A DNA stretch of 64,000 bases from an uncultured Bizionia sp. (lineage in GTDB: Bacteria; Bacteroidota; Bacteroidia; Flavobacteriales; Flavobacteriaceae). Of the stretch, positions 44,341 to 52,722 are shown in pieces. The notes beneath the pieces are model-generated. The model saw only the letters and a program-made list of their open reading frames with translations, was not told where the DNA came from and did not search any database. The translations under genes and the position numbers were made by a program. The stretch is taken from contig CANMCF010000015.1 in the NCBI GenBank assembly GCA_947496215.1, forward strand, positions 45,434 to 109,433. Direction: 5' to 3'. Numbering within the stretch: the stretch's first letter is position 1; the number at the start of each line of letters is the position of its first letter.

Positions 44341-44457
44341 TCATACTGTCTTGTGATTTTTGCCCTTTTTTAAAATTTCGTCTTGTTTTTGCTCTTGTGA
44401 AAAAGACAGAGTACTCAATGTCAAAGATAATATGAGTATTAGTTGCGTTTTTATCAT
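44341..44457 (-). CDS. possible 38-residue secreted peptide or truncated secreted protein
   Basis: Starting at ATG 44457, 14 bases after the ddl stop, the frame opens MIKTQLILILSLTLSTLSFS, a convincing signal peptide, then QEQKQDEILKKGKNHKTV and a TGA at 44343-44341. Only about 18 residues would remain after cleavage. A +1 change of frame near the AAAAAAGGGCAAAAA run would extend it 14 codons further, so it may be the stump of a longer secreted protein. It sits between ddl and coaD on the same strand. I do not recognise it. Confidence 0.35.
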   Translation of the reverse strand: MIKTQLILILSLTLSTLSFSQEQKQDEILKKGKNHKTV

Positions 44458-44471
44458 TTCAAGTGATGGTA

Positions 44472-45449
44472 TCATTTTTTTAGGGCTTCTTCTATTGCGC
44501 TACCAAATAAATCTGCTAGGGAGATCCCTGCAACGGCTGCTTGTTGGGGAAGTATGCTCTCCTTTGTCAATCCTGGAACGGTATTCATTTCCAATAGATG
44601 GGGTTCTCCATCTTTGAAAATAAATTCACTGCGAGAGTAACCTCTCATTTTTAGGACATCATACACTTTTTTTGCTACGATGTTTACTTTTTCTTCATCG
44701 GATTTGGTTAATCTTGCAGGAGTTATTTCTTGAGATTTCCCAAGGTATTTGGCTTCATAGTCAAAAAAGTCGTTTTCACTCACAATCTCTGTAATAGGCA
44801 ATACGGTAGTTTCTCCATTGAAGGTAATAACACCAACGGAGACCTCTGTGCCATCCAAAAAGGATTCTATGATAATTTCATCGTCTTCTTTGAAAGCCAC
44901 ATCGATGGCATGTTTAAGGTCTTCTTTTTTATGGACTTTGGTTATTCCAAAACTACTGCCTGCCTTGTTGGCCTTGACAAAGCAAGGTAAACCTACCTTT
45001 TCGACAATGCGATCTTCGTCGATAAAATCACCAAGATTCACATAATAGCTCTCAGCGGTTAAAATGCCATAAGGCTTCAAGACGCTTAAACAATCTCGTT
45101 TGTTGAAGGTCAAGGCGGATTGATATATGTCACAGCTCGTTTGCGGCATGTCTATAAGTTCAAAATAGGCTTGCATGTGTCCATCTTCCCCAGGAGAACC
45201 ATGAATAGCATTGAAAACACAATCGAAAGAGATTCGTGCATCATCTGCAATTACGGAGAAATCATTCCTATCTATTGGGAATTCATTGTCATTGGCATCT
45301 ACGTATACCCATTTGTCTTTAAAGATGTGTATGCGATAGGCTTTGTATTTAGATGCATCCAATGTTTCATAGACAACATTTCCGCTTTTTAAAGAAATCT
45401 GATACTCACTGGAGTAACCACCCATGATAATGGCAATATTTTTCATCAT
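44472..45449 (-). CDS. ddl: D-alanine--D-alanine ligase
   Basis: A 325-residue ATP-grasp ligase making the D-Ala-D-Ala dipeptide of peptidoglycan. Motifs are IAIIMGGYSSEYQISL at the N-terminus, the HGSPGEDGHMQAYFEL segment, GLPCFVKANKAGSSFGI (ATP-binding strand) and EMNTVPGLTKES at the C-terminus. Two Met codons begin the gene; either is possible. It is divergent from the PASTA protein gene, another peptidoglycan-linked function. Confidence 0.96.
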   Translation of the reverse strand: MMKNIAIIMGGYSSEYQISLKSGNVVYETLDASKYKAYRIHIFKDKWVYVDANDNEFPIDRNDFSVIADDARISFDCVFNAIHGSPGEDGHMQAYFELIDMPQTSCDIYQSALTFNKRDCLSVLKPYGILTAESYYVNLGDFIDEDRIVEKVGLPCFVKANKAGSSFGITKVHKKEDLKHAIDVAFKEDDEIIIESFLDGTEVSVGVITFNGETTVLPITEIVSENDFFDYEAKYLGKSQEITPARLTKSDEEKVNIVAKKVYDVLKMRGYSRSEFIFKDGEPHLLEMNTVPGLTKESILPQQAAVAGISLADLFGSAIEEALKK

Positions 45450-45546
45450 TTAATTTTAAATTGAAAGACATTCAATAAATAACGACAATAATCGTTTTGT
45501 AAAAATATCATTTATTTATTCCAAAAGGAAAACCTTTTTGTTTTTA

Positions 45547-45554
45547 TATATTTG
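45547..45554 (+). promoter_or_regulatory. -7 promoter element of the PASTA/rluD genes
   Basis: TATATTTG is an exact TAnnTTTG match, 29 bases before the ATG at 45584. No TTTG lies 19 bases upstream of it. Confidence 0.45.
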
Positions 45555-45583
45555 CCACACTGTTATTAACTAGATTTTGTTAA

Positions 45584-46147
45584 ATGAATATTATTAAATT
45601 TCTTACCAGTAAAGTTTTTTTCAAACAGATAGCACTAGCAATAGTAGCTTTGGTAGTGTTGTGTTTTATTATATTGAAATGGTTGAATGTTTCAACCAAT
45701 CACGGAGACTTTAAGACAGTACCGGATTTAAAAGGTAAATCGATAGATGTCGCAAGGATAGAGCTTGAAGACAACAGTTTGGTGATGGAGATACAGGATT
45801 CGGCGAATTACAATCCCAACTATCCAAAATTCTCTGTAATAGAACAAGACCCAATCGCTGGAAAAGGGGTAAAGGAAAATCGTAAGATATACTTGACATT
45901 GAACCCATCTGGTTACAGAAAAATAGAAGTTCCTAATTTGGTGGGACGTACTTTCAGACAAGCAAAGCCTACATTGGAATCATTAGGGTTTAAAATCGGA
46001 AAGAAAACGTATGTGGATTATTTGGGAGAAGAAGAAGTAGTAAAGATGCTATATAAGAACAAAAGCATAAAGAAAGGAGATAAACTTCCTAAAACAGCAA
46101 AGATAGATGTAGTCTTGGGTAATGGGAAACGTCCAGGAGGAAAATAA
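45584..46147 (+). CDS. PASTA domain membrane protein
   Basis: A 187-residue protein: a short cytoplasmic start, one membrane helix (about 14-33), then two PASTA repeats in the periplasm at about 42-108 (VPDLKGKSIDVARIELEDN ... VIEQDPIAGKGVKENRKIYLTLN) and about 112-183 (VPNLVGRTFRQAKPTLESLGF ...). PASTA domains bind uncrosslinked peptidoglycan or muropeptides. Unlike Ser/Thr kinases and penicillin-binding proteins with PASTA repeats, no catalytic domain is attached. It is followed after 23 bases by rluD and lies divergent from ddl. Confidence 0.92.
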   Translation: MNIIKFLTSKVFFKQIALAIVALVVLCFIILKWLNVSTNHGDFKTVPDLKGKSIDVARIELEDNSLVMEIQDSANYNPNYPKFSVIEQDPIAGKGVKENRKIYLTLNPSGYRKIEVPNLVGRTFRQAKPTLESLGFKIGKKTYVDYLGEEEVVKMLYKNKSIKKGDKLPKTAKIDVVLGNGKRPGGK

Positions 46148-46170
46148 TTTACTGAATATATTCAGAACAA

Positions 46171-47211
46171 ATGGACGATCATACACCGCAAATGACAGAA
46201 CAAAATGAAGACGGTCTCTACGAGCATCACGCTTTTGATGTAGACAAGGGGCAAGCACCACTTCGTATAGATAAGTACTTGGTGAACTTTATTGAAAATG
46301 CTACACGTAACAAAGTACAGGCAGCTGCAAAAGAAGGGAACATCTATGTGAATGATGTGCCAGTAAAATCGAATTACAAAGTAAAGCCACTTGATCGAAT
46401 AAGAGTGCTTTTTGAGCATCCACCATTTGAAAACCTATTGGTAGGGGAGAATATGCCATTGGATATCGTATATGAAGACGAGGTGCTTTTGGTTGTCAAC
46501 AAACCAGCAGGATTGGTGGTCCACCCTGGCCATGGAAATTACTCTGGAACACTTATAAATGGATTGATTTATCACTTTGACAATTTGCCGAAAAACTCCA
46601 GTGATAGACCTGGATTGGTACACCGTATAGATAAGGATACCAGCGGATTGTTGGTAGTTGCAAAAACGGAGCAGGCTATGGCGCACTTGTCCAAGCAATT
46701 CAAAGACAAGACCAGCGAGCGAGAATATGTGGCCATTGTTTGGGGTAATATGGATGATGATGAAGGAACGATTGAAGGAAACATAGGACGTCACCCAAAG
46801 AATAGACTTCAAAATACCGTTTACTTCGGAGATGATGAAGATAAAGGGAAACCAGCCGTCACACATTATAAGGTTTTAGAACGTTTAACTTATGTGACAT
46901 TGGTGTCATGCAAGTTGGAAACCGGACGAACACATCAAATACGTGTACATATGAAGCATATAGGGCACACGCTTTTCAATGATGAACGTTATGGGGGAGA
47001 ACGTATCTTGAAAGGGACGACGTTTACAAAATACAAGCAGTTTGTGGAGAATTGCTTTAAAGTATTGCCTCGCCAGGCCTTGCATGCCAAAACATTGGGT
47101 TTTGTACACCCGACAACAGGTAAAGCCATGAGTTTTGATACCACTATCCCAGACGATATGCAACAATGCATAGAAAAGTGGAGAGGATACTCCAAACACT
47201 TGGACGAATAG
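46171..47211 (+). CDS. rluD: RluA family pseudouridine synthase
   Basis: A 346-residue RNA-modifying enzyme. Residues about 27-75 form the S4 RNA-binding domain (RIDKYLVNFIENATRNKVQAA). The catalytic motif is HRIDKDTSGLLVV with the essential Asp, followed by KTSEREYVAIVWG and the C-terminal GRTHQIRVHMKHIGHTLF motif. Size and S4 domain suit RluD, which modifies helix 69 of 23S rRNA, but RluC cannot be excluded, so the symbol is a best guess. It is the second gene after the PASTA protein. Confidence 0.93.
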   Translation: MDDHTPQMTEQNEDGLYEHHAFDVDKGQAPLRIDKYLVNFIENATRNKVQAAAKEGNIYVNDVPVKSNYKVKPLDRIRVLFEHPPFENLLVGENMPLDIVYEDEVLLVVNKPAGLVVHPGHGNYSGTLINGLIYHFDNLPKNSSDRPGLVHRIDKDTSGLLVVAKTEQAMAHLSKQFKDKTSEREYVAIVWGNMDDDEGTIEGNIGRHPKNRLQNTVYFGDDEDKGKPAVTHYKVLERLTYVTLVSCKLETGRTHQIRVHMKHIGHTLFNDERYGGERILKGTTFTKYKQFVENCFKVLPRQALHAKTLGFVHPTTGKAMSFDTTIPDDMQQCIEKWRGYSKHLDE

Positions 47212-47349
47212 GAGGAGGGAGTTAGTTGAAAACAAGTCTTCAATTCGTAATAGTACTATAATAACCTTCTATTTCAAAATAAAATATAACTGTTTTAATT
47301 TATGGTGTAACTCCGTATTCTAAGTTAAATTTACTTCAAATTCAAACTT

Positions 47350-48003
47350 ATGATCATAAAGGAGGTAACATTGTTTACAAGCAATATTCAAAAACAAAGG
47401 CAGTTTTATAAAACAACATTGGGACTGGAAATCATAGAGGATACCCCAGAGAAGATCGCGTTCAAAACAGGGAGTAGCATTTTGAAATTTCAATACAAAA
47501 CCAAGATGCAACCTTCCCATCTAGCTTTTAATATACCTTATAATGCTATTTACGACGCACTTAAATGGTTAAAAGGGAGGACAGAGGCCATTCCTTACAA
47601 AGATGAATATGTAACGGATTTTTCAAGATGGAAAGCCAAAGCCGTTTATTTTCATGATGCAGATCGCAATATAATGGAGTTTATAGCCAGGGAAGACATC
47701 GAAAAGGAAAGTGATGTGGCCTTTTCACCAAGATCCATCTTGTCGATAAGCGAAATGGCAATTGTAACAGATGACATTGAAAACGTTTACGAAACGATAG
47801 GCAAGTTAAGACCAATTCCAATTTACGATGGGAGTTTCGAACGATTTTGCGCATTGGGAAGTCATGAAGGATTATTCATTTTAATCGATAAAACCAAGAA
47901 AAAATGGTATCCTACCAATGCCATTGCGGAAACATCGGACTTTATCATAAAAGGGGATTACAACTTCTCCTTTTTGAATGGCAAAATAGAAGAAATGTCG
48001 TAA
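47350..48003 (+). CDS. VOC family (glyoxalase-like) protein
   Basis: A 217-residue protein built of vicinal-oxygen-chelate modules. The N-terminal module begins VTLFTSNIQKQRQFYKTTLGLEII and continues to PSHLAFNIP and YFHDADRNIMEFIAR; a second, more diverged half starts ISEMAIVTDDIENVYETI. The first module keeps the metal-ligand pattern of dioxygenase or glyoxalase relatives in part (His in PSHLAF, Glu in IMEF). The reaction is unknown. It stands 138 bases after rluD. Confidence 0.88.
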   Translation: MIIKEVTLFTSNIQKQRQFYKTTLGLEIIEDTPEKIAFKTGSSILKFQYKTKMQPSHLAFNIPYNAIYDALKWLKGRTEAIPYKDEYVTDFSRWKAKAVYFHDADRNIMEFIAREDIEKESDVAFSPRSILSISEMAIVTDDIENVYETIGKLRPIPIYDGSFERFCALGSHEGLFILIDKTKKKWYPTNAIAETSDFIIKGDYNFSFLNGKIEEMS

Positions 48004-48062
48004 TTTAGTAAAGAGAAAGATTAATAATTAAAGCAGTATTCTAGACTGTGTAGGAAATAAAT

Positions 48063-48821
48063 ATGAAGTTAGTAATATCTCCAGCAAAATCCTTGGATTT
48101 TGAACGCGAATTGCCAACAGGCAAAACAACGGAAGCTCGATTTTTAAAACAATCGGAACGATTAAATAAACTACTAAAAAAGAAGTCGGCCAGAAACTTG
48201 TCCAAATTAATGCATATAAGTGATGCTTTGGGATACTTGAACTACGAACGTAACCAAGCGTGGGAACTACCATTTACAAAGGACAATGCAAGACAAGCAG
48301 TATATGCTTTCAATGGAGATGTATATAGAGGTTTGGATGCATACACGATTCCAGAGGAGAAAATGGAAACATTGGAAAACACAGTGCGCATAATATCTGG
48401 ATTGTATGGTGTTTTGAAACCATTGGATCTAATTCAGGCCTATCGTCTGGAAATGGGGACGAAATTTCCTGTAGGAAAGAATAAGAACCTATATGAGTTT
48501 TGGAAAAAAGAGATTACCAAATCCTTAAACGAAGAATTGGAGGATGACGAATTGTTCTTGAACTTGGCAAGTGTGGAATATTTTAAGGCCATCGATGTCA
48601 AAACATTGAAAGTGCCTGTGATTTCTGCTAGCTTCAAAGAGTTCAAGAATGGAGAGTACAAGAACATAGCCATTTTTGCAAAACTAGCACGGGGTTTGAT
48701 GTCCCGTTATGTAATAGATACAAATGCCAATACGATAGACGATGTAAAAGGTTTTAATTATGAAGGTTATGGTTTTAGTGAAGAATTGTCATCAGAAAAA
48801 GAACTTGTTTTTACACGTTGA
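48063..48821 (+). CDS. yaaA: peroxide stress protein YaaA
   Basis: A 252-residue UPF0246/YaaA family protein, recognised by the start MKLVISPAKSLDFE, the middle RQAVYAFNGDVYRGLDA and ISGLYGVLKPLDLIQAYRLEMG, and the final KGFNYEGYGFS. In E. coli YaaA limits free iron and DNA damage under hydrogen peroxide stress. Cytoplasmic, single domain, normal length. It is followed after 48 bases by a TPR membrane protein gene on the same strand. Confidence 0.95.
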   Translation: MKLVISPAKSLDFERELPTGKTTEARFLKQSERLNKLLKKKSARNLSKLMHISDALGYLNYERNQAWELPFTKDNARQAVYAFNGDVYRGLDAYTIPEEKMETLENTVRIISGLYGVLKPLDLIQAYRLEMGTKFPVGKNKNLYEFWKKEITKSLNEELEDDELFLNLASVEYFKAIDVKTLKVPVISASFKEFKNGEYKNIAIFAKLARGLMSRYVIDTNANTIDDVKGFNYEGYGFSEELSSEKELVFTR

Positions 48822-48869
48822 TTTTTATTCACTTAACTTAGTTTAGATTTGGAAATTAATTAAATATCT

Positions 48870-49592
48870 ATGCATTACTACCTTATTCTTGCATTGAATG
48901 GTTTTTGTATCTATCATTCGATAAAGAACAAAAACAACTATTATTGGATTTACCTAATACTGTTCATACCAGTTGTAGGAGCCATCATATATTTGATTAC
49001 CCAAGTCTATAACAAGAACGATGTAGATAAGATCCAAGAAGGGTTGACGGCTATTTTGGTTCCATCTAAAAAAGTAAGAGATTTAGAAAAGCAATTACAG
49101 TTCTCGGATACCTATCGAAACAGAGTCAATCTAGCAGATGCCTATCTGGAAATGGAAGATTACAACAATGCCATTAATCATTATGAAATAGCATTGAAGG
49201 ATAGAAGCCAAAATAAGGTATACATCATAAAGCAACTCATAAGATGTTTCTATCAAATTGAAGATTTTGAAGAAGCGATTGGTAATTCCGAAAAAATAAA
49301 AGATCACCCTGATTTTAAAGGCTCCAAGGCACAATTCATCTATGGATTGTCATTGAAGGAAAATGGAGAGATAAAGCTAGCAGAGAAGGAACTGAGGGAA
49401 ATAGATCAACGTTATTCCAATTACGAGGAACGTTTGATATTGGCGAAGTTTTTATTGGAGAACAATAAAAATGGGGATGCTAAGTCCATTTTGAATGAGG
49501 TATATGCAGAATCCCAACATATGACCAAACCAAATAGGCGGCAACATAGAACAACAATACTTGAAGTCGAAAAGCTATTGAAAGGGATGTAA
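48870..49592 (+). CDS. TPR protein with N-terminal membrane segments
   Basis: A 240-residue protein. Residues 1-45 contain two hydrophobic stretches (YYLILALNGFCIYHSI and YWIYLILFIPVVGAIIYLI) resembling the phospholipase-D-nuclease-like N-terminal hairpin used as a membrane anchor. The cytoplasmic remainder (about 70-235) carries four or five TPR-like helices, best seen in NLADAYLEMEDYNNAINHYEIAL and the AKFLLENNKNGDAKSILNE unit. It probably scaffolds a membrane-bound complex; the partner is unknown. Confidence 0.82.
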   Translation: MHYYLILALNGFCIYHSIKNKNNYYWIYLILFIPVVGAIIYLITQVYNKNDVDKIQEGLTAILVPSKKVRDLEKQLQFSDTYRNRVNLADAYLEMEDYNNAINHYEIALKDRSQNKVYIIKQLIRCFYQIEDFEEAIGNSEKIKDHPDFKGSKAQFIYGLSLKENGEIKLAEKELREIDQRYSNYEERLILAKFLLENNKNGDAKSILNEVYAESQHMTKPNRRQHRTTILEVEKLLKGM

Positions 49593-49628
49593 AACAAGAA
49601 ATGAAGTAAGTTAGCCTAAAAATATATT

Positions 49629-50309
49629 ATGTTCCTACATAGACACCCATACGAACCATTCATAAAGGACGATACTAAAAAGCTGATAGTGGGGACATTG
49701 CCACCACCTCGTTTTTCAACCGGAAACCTATTGGAAAAAGATGTTGATTTCTGTTATGGAAGCTACTATAATAGTCTATGGCTGTTTATAGATGAAATTC
49801 ACAGTTTAAACTTGAGGTACGATAATTCCCTTGAGGCAATAGAAGAACGGAAAACATTTCTAATAGCCAATAAAATAGGTGTATGCGATATCGTAGGAAG
49901 TTGTGAACGTGAAAAGGTCGATGCCTCGGATTTAGGAATGACCAATATAGAATTAAGAAATGTCGTTGGTTATTTAAAGCAATACCCAAGTATAGAAACT
50001 TTGTTGTTTACAGGAGGAAACAGTAAAAACGGCCCAGAATATTTCTTTAGAAGACATTTGAGGGATTACGATTTAAAGTTGGAATTGGTTTCCAATGAAA
50101 TTCCCAGAATGCATCAATTTATAATGCCAAATCAAGGAGAGAATGAAGGTGGGAAAGAAAGAATAATAAAAACGGTCTCATTGACATCGGCTTCGGGAGC
50201 TGCAAATAGGGCAGTTGGCAGTATGCCTTTATACCAGCAACTCAAGGCAAAAGATCCTAAGTTCAATACATTCGATTTTAGAGTGATGCAGTATCGAGAA
50301 TTTTTTTAA
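49629..50309 (+). CDS. uracil-DNA glycosylase-like family protein
   Basis: A 226-residue cytoplasmic protein. The N-terminal HPYEPFIKDDTKKLIVGTLPPPRFS and the ETLLFTGGNSKNGPEYFFRR segment correspond to the substrate-pocket and core strand of the UDG superfamily as annotated in Flavobacteriaceae. The catalytic Asp/Asn-His pair of classical UDG is not obvious, so DNA glycosylase activity is uncertain. It follows the TPR gene after 36 bases, and an RDD protein gene starts 29 bases further on. Confidence 0.75.
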   Translation: MFLHRHPYEPFIKDDTKKLIVGTLPPPRFSTGNLLEKDVDFCYGSYYNSLWLFIDEIHSLNLRYDNSLEAIEERKTFLIANKIGVCDIVGSCEREKVDASDLGMTNIELRNVVGYLKQYPSIETLLFTGGNSKNGPEYFFRRHLRDYDLKLELVSNEIPRMHQFIMPNQGENEGGKERIIKTVSLTSASGAANRAVGSMPLYQQLKAKDPKFNTFDFRVMQYREFF

Positions 50310-50338
50310 AAAGCATTCAATACCAAATAAATTTAAAA

Positions 50339-50821
50339 GTGGATCAAGAAAACACGAAATCTCCTTTCGAAGGAATCTTTAAAGACAAACCAACAATAGC
50401 CAAAAAGAGATATAGGGTAATAGCCTTCATGGTGGATATGTTCATCTTTTGGCTGTTAGGAATGGTATTGGGAATCTTTTTTGGAGAACAAATAGAAGGA
50501 GAGTTTGGGTATAGTTTGAATGGTTTGCCGGCATTGATACTAGTTTTTTTTGGCTTTTTTCTTTGGCCTATCAGTGAAGGCTTATTTGGACAAACCATAG
50601 GGAAACGTTCTTTTGATTTGAAAGTAGTCAAGGACAATTACGAACCAATAGATATGAAACAAGCCTGGGGACGTTTTTTTCTTGGCTTCATAGATTATAT
50701 TTTCCTCATAGGAATAATTATTGCAGCCACCAACAAGCAAAATAAGCGAATAGGAGATATGGTGGCTAAAACAATAGTTATAAAATCAAATTATAAGGGA
50801 AAGCAAAATTATATACACTAG
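50339..50821 (+). CDS. RDD family membrane protein
   Basis: A 160-residue protein starting at GTG 50339 (read as Met-Asp-Gln-Glu); the next in-frame ATG would remove part of the first RDD helix, so GTG is preferred. The RDD pattern is present: YRVIAFMVDMFIFWLLG (the Arg and Asp of helix 1), a second helix pair LPALILVFFGFFLWPIS, GQTIGKRSFDLKVV and RIGDMVAKTIVI. Three hydrophobic segments are visible. RDD proteins are membrane proteins of poorly known role, some proposed as sodium/proton antiporters. Confidence 0.87.
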   Translation: MDQENTKSPFEGIFKDKPTIAKKRYRVIAFMVDMFIFWLLGMVLGIFFGEQIEGEFGYSLNGLPALILVFFGFFLWPISEGLFGQTIGKRSFDLKVVKDNYEPIDMKQAWGRFFLGFIDYIFLIGIIIAATNKQNKRIGDMVAKTIVIKSNYKGKQNYIH

Positions 50822-50899
50822 TTGGAAAATGGCCTTACTTTGATATTGCCACCGATTATGTGTACCATAACGAATTCAATAATATATAAAACATAAGAC

Positions 50900-51472
50900 A
50901 TGAAACAATTAACTTTAATCTTGACTCTATTTATGACAACGACAATGATAACTCAAGAATCGAATGAAAAAGTACCATATTATGAAGTACCAGAATATTC
51001 CGAAACATACACTGCAGGAACAGTAGCAGCAAGGCTGGTAGATGGATTGGGTTTTCGCTTTTATTGGGCGACCGAAGAACTTACTGAAAAAGATCTGGAA
51101 TACAAGCCAAATGAAGAAGCAAGAACAGTTGGTGAAACGGTTCAGCATATTTATGATTTATCTGTGATAGTCTTGAATTCGACATTGAACAAAGCAAATA
51201 CAAGAGAAGAAAAACCAGAAATGTCTTTTGACGAATTGCGTAATCAAACCTTGCTAAATTTAAAACAAGCGGCAGACATATTGAGAGGAAGTGAGGATAT
51301 CTCTAAATTCAAAATAGTTTTCGGAGCTAAGGAAATTCCGTTTTGGAATAATATAAATGGGCCAATAGCCGATGCCATATGGCACTCGGGACAAATAGCT
51401 TCATTTAGGCGAACGACAGGAAATGCCATCAATCCCAAAGTGAATCACTTTTCCGGTACCGTAAAGAAATAA
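50900..51472 (+). CDS. exported DinB-like protein
   Basis: A 190-residue protein with a likely signal peptide (1-18) and a DinB/YfiT four-helix bundle. Metal-ligand candidates are His83 in QHIYDLS and His162 in IWHSGQIASFRR. Most DinB proteins are cytoplasmic, metal-dependent thiol or transfer enzymes; exported versions are frequent in Bacteroidota. Function here is unknown. A clean GAAA-loop terminator begins one base after the stop. Confidence 0.87.
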   Translation: MKQLTLILTLFMTTTMITQESNEKVPYYEVPEYSETYTAGTVAARLVDGLGFRFYWATEELTEKDLEYKPNEEARTVGETVQHIYDLSVIVLNSTLNKANTREEKPEMSFDELRNQTLLNLKQAADILRGSEDISKFKIVFGAKEIPFWNNINGPIADAIWHSGQIASFRRTTGNAINPKVNHFSGTVKK

Positions 51473-51502
51473 AAGAATCCTGCGAAAGCAGGATTCTTTT
51501 TT
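51473..51502 (+). terminator. terminator with GAAA tetraloop
   Basis: AAGAATCCTGC (51473-51483), loop GAAA, then the exact complement (51488-51498) and a T run to 51502. It directly follows the DinB-like gene stop at 51470-51472. Confidence 0.9.
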
Positions 51503-51549
51503 GATAGGTTGAGTATGAAGGGGAGTTCCTTTTTTAGTAAATTTAACAA

Positions 51550-51930
51550 ATGAAGACAGCTCACTTACATCAAATTCATCCAATTTTACCAGTACAAAAC
51601 GTAGTGGAGGCTTTATCTTTTTACGTAAATAGGCTGGGATTTAAAATCGCTTTTGCAGATAATCCCAAAAAGCCTATTTACGCAGGGGTAAGAAGAGATG
51701 AAATAGAAATTCATTTACAATGGCACGATGTCAAAGAATGGGAATCAGGTTTTAACACACCCATGTTGAGAATTGTGACACAAAATGTAGATGACTTATA
51801 TGAAGAGTTTAAGGATAAAGAGGTATACCACGAACAGACCAAAGTAAGAAATACGGCTTGGGGAACAAGAGAGTTTGCATTCTTTGATCTCTATAAGAAC
51901 GGATTGACCTTTTATCAAGACTTGGAATAG
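51550..51930 (+). CDS. glyoxalase superfamily (VOC) protein, bleomycin-resistance-like
   Basis: A 126-residue single-module VOC protein. It opens HQIHPILPVQNVVEALSFYVNRLGFKIAF, continues GVRRDEIEIHLQWHD and MLRIVTQNVDDLYEEF, and closes REFAFFDLYKNGLTFYQDL, the layout of bleomycin-resistance-type ligand-binding proteins that work as domain-swapped dimers. Whether it binds an antibiotic or another metabolite is unknown. It ends one base before the convergent lipoprotein gene. Confidence 0.88.
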   Translation: MKTAHLHQIHPILPVQNVVEALSFYVNRLGFKIAFADNPKKPIYAGVRRDEIEIHLQWHDVKEWESGFNTPMLRIVTQNVDDLYEEFKDKEVYHEQTKVRNTAWGTREFAFFDLYKNGLTFYQDLE

Positions 51931-51931
51931 C

Positions 51932-52495
51932 TTAATCTATTTCTACGACATCTATATCCAAATCCAAGTCATTTATATCGATTTCCAACGTATCTTCTTT
52001 TGGGTCTCCCTCCTGTTCTAATTTCTGAAGTTCCAAGATGAGCTCTCCTGAATTCCAATAACCATATTCGGTGACTATCTTACCTTCTTTAAATTCATAG
52101 GTGATATGTACTGGAACTACTATTTCTTTGTTGTTGGCTGCCAAATGCCCTTTCCATAGCCCCCAAAAATTAACCCAGATCTTTCCTTTGTTGTCTTCAA
52201 TCATTTCATATTCTCTGTATTCATCTTCAAAAGCTCTCGTAGAGAAACTAGAGTCATTTTTTATGTGGTATGCTTGTAGATCCTTTGGGTTTAATATTTT
52301 TACTCTGGAGTTGTAGTAGATTTTTGCCGTATCAGCATAGCGCTCACGTTGACTGTCCCATTTATGGTAGTCATAATCGTTAATGGTTGCCTTTACGATT
52401 TCTATTTCCTTGGAATCTTGAGTGTATCTGGTTTTATCATTTTTGCAAGCAAGAAATGATATAATCACTAAAGTTAATACGTAGAATTTTTTCAT
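51932..52495 (-). CDS. NTF2-like lipoprotein
   Basis: A 187-residue protein with lipobox FLAC (Cys17). The mature part resembles the nuclear-transport-factor-2/SnoaL-like fold: a first helix (IVKATINDYDYHKWDSQRERYAD), then curved strands (KIWVNFWGLWKGHLAANNKEI, VPVHITYEFKEGKIVTEYGYW). The tail (from about 165) is very acidic (DTLEIDINDLDLDIDVVEID) and may bind cations. Function unknown. Confidence 0.78.
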   Translation of the reverse strand: MKKFYVLTLVIISFLACKNDKTRYTQDSKEIEIVKATINDYDYHKWDSQRERYADTAKIYYNSRVKILNPKDLQAYHIKNDSSFSTRAFEDEYREYEMIEDNKGKIWVNFWGLWKGHLAANNKEIVVPVHITYEFKEGKIVTEYGYWNSGELILELQKLEQEGDPKEDTLEIDINDLDLDIDVVEID

Positions 52496-52665
52496 AATGC
52501 TTTAATTAATTTAGGGTGAATAAAATTGCGAATATATGGAGCCTTATAAGGCGAAAATTATTCAAATGAAAACCGATTTAACTAAGGGATGGGCTTAAGT
52601 GTTTAAACTTTAGCTTATTAAAGTTACAAAAATATTCACGCATTAGCAAAAAATAAGAAGCAAAC

Positions 52666-52699
52666 AAAAAAGCGTTTCAATTGTGAAACGCTTTTTTTT
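52666..52699 (-). terminator. terminator of lysA
   Basis: A 14-bp perfect stem (52666-52679 with 52684-52697) around the loop ATTG, with T runs on both strands. It lies 23 bases past the lysA stop on the minus strand. Confidence 0.85.
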
Positions 52700-52722
52700 G
52701 ATGCTATTTGGTTTTTTTGATA

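Noticed and set aside
46435..46866. 143-codon minus-strand frame inside rluD
   Set aside because: It is antisense to the conserved catalytic region of the pseudouridine synthase and has no family match I can see.
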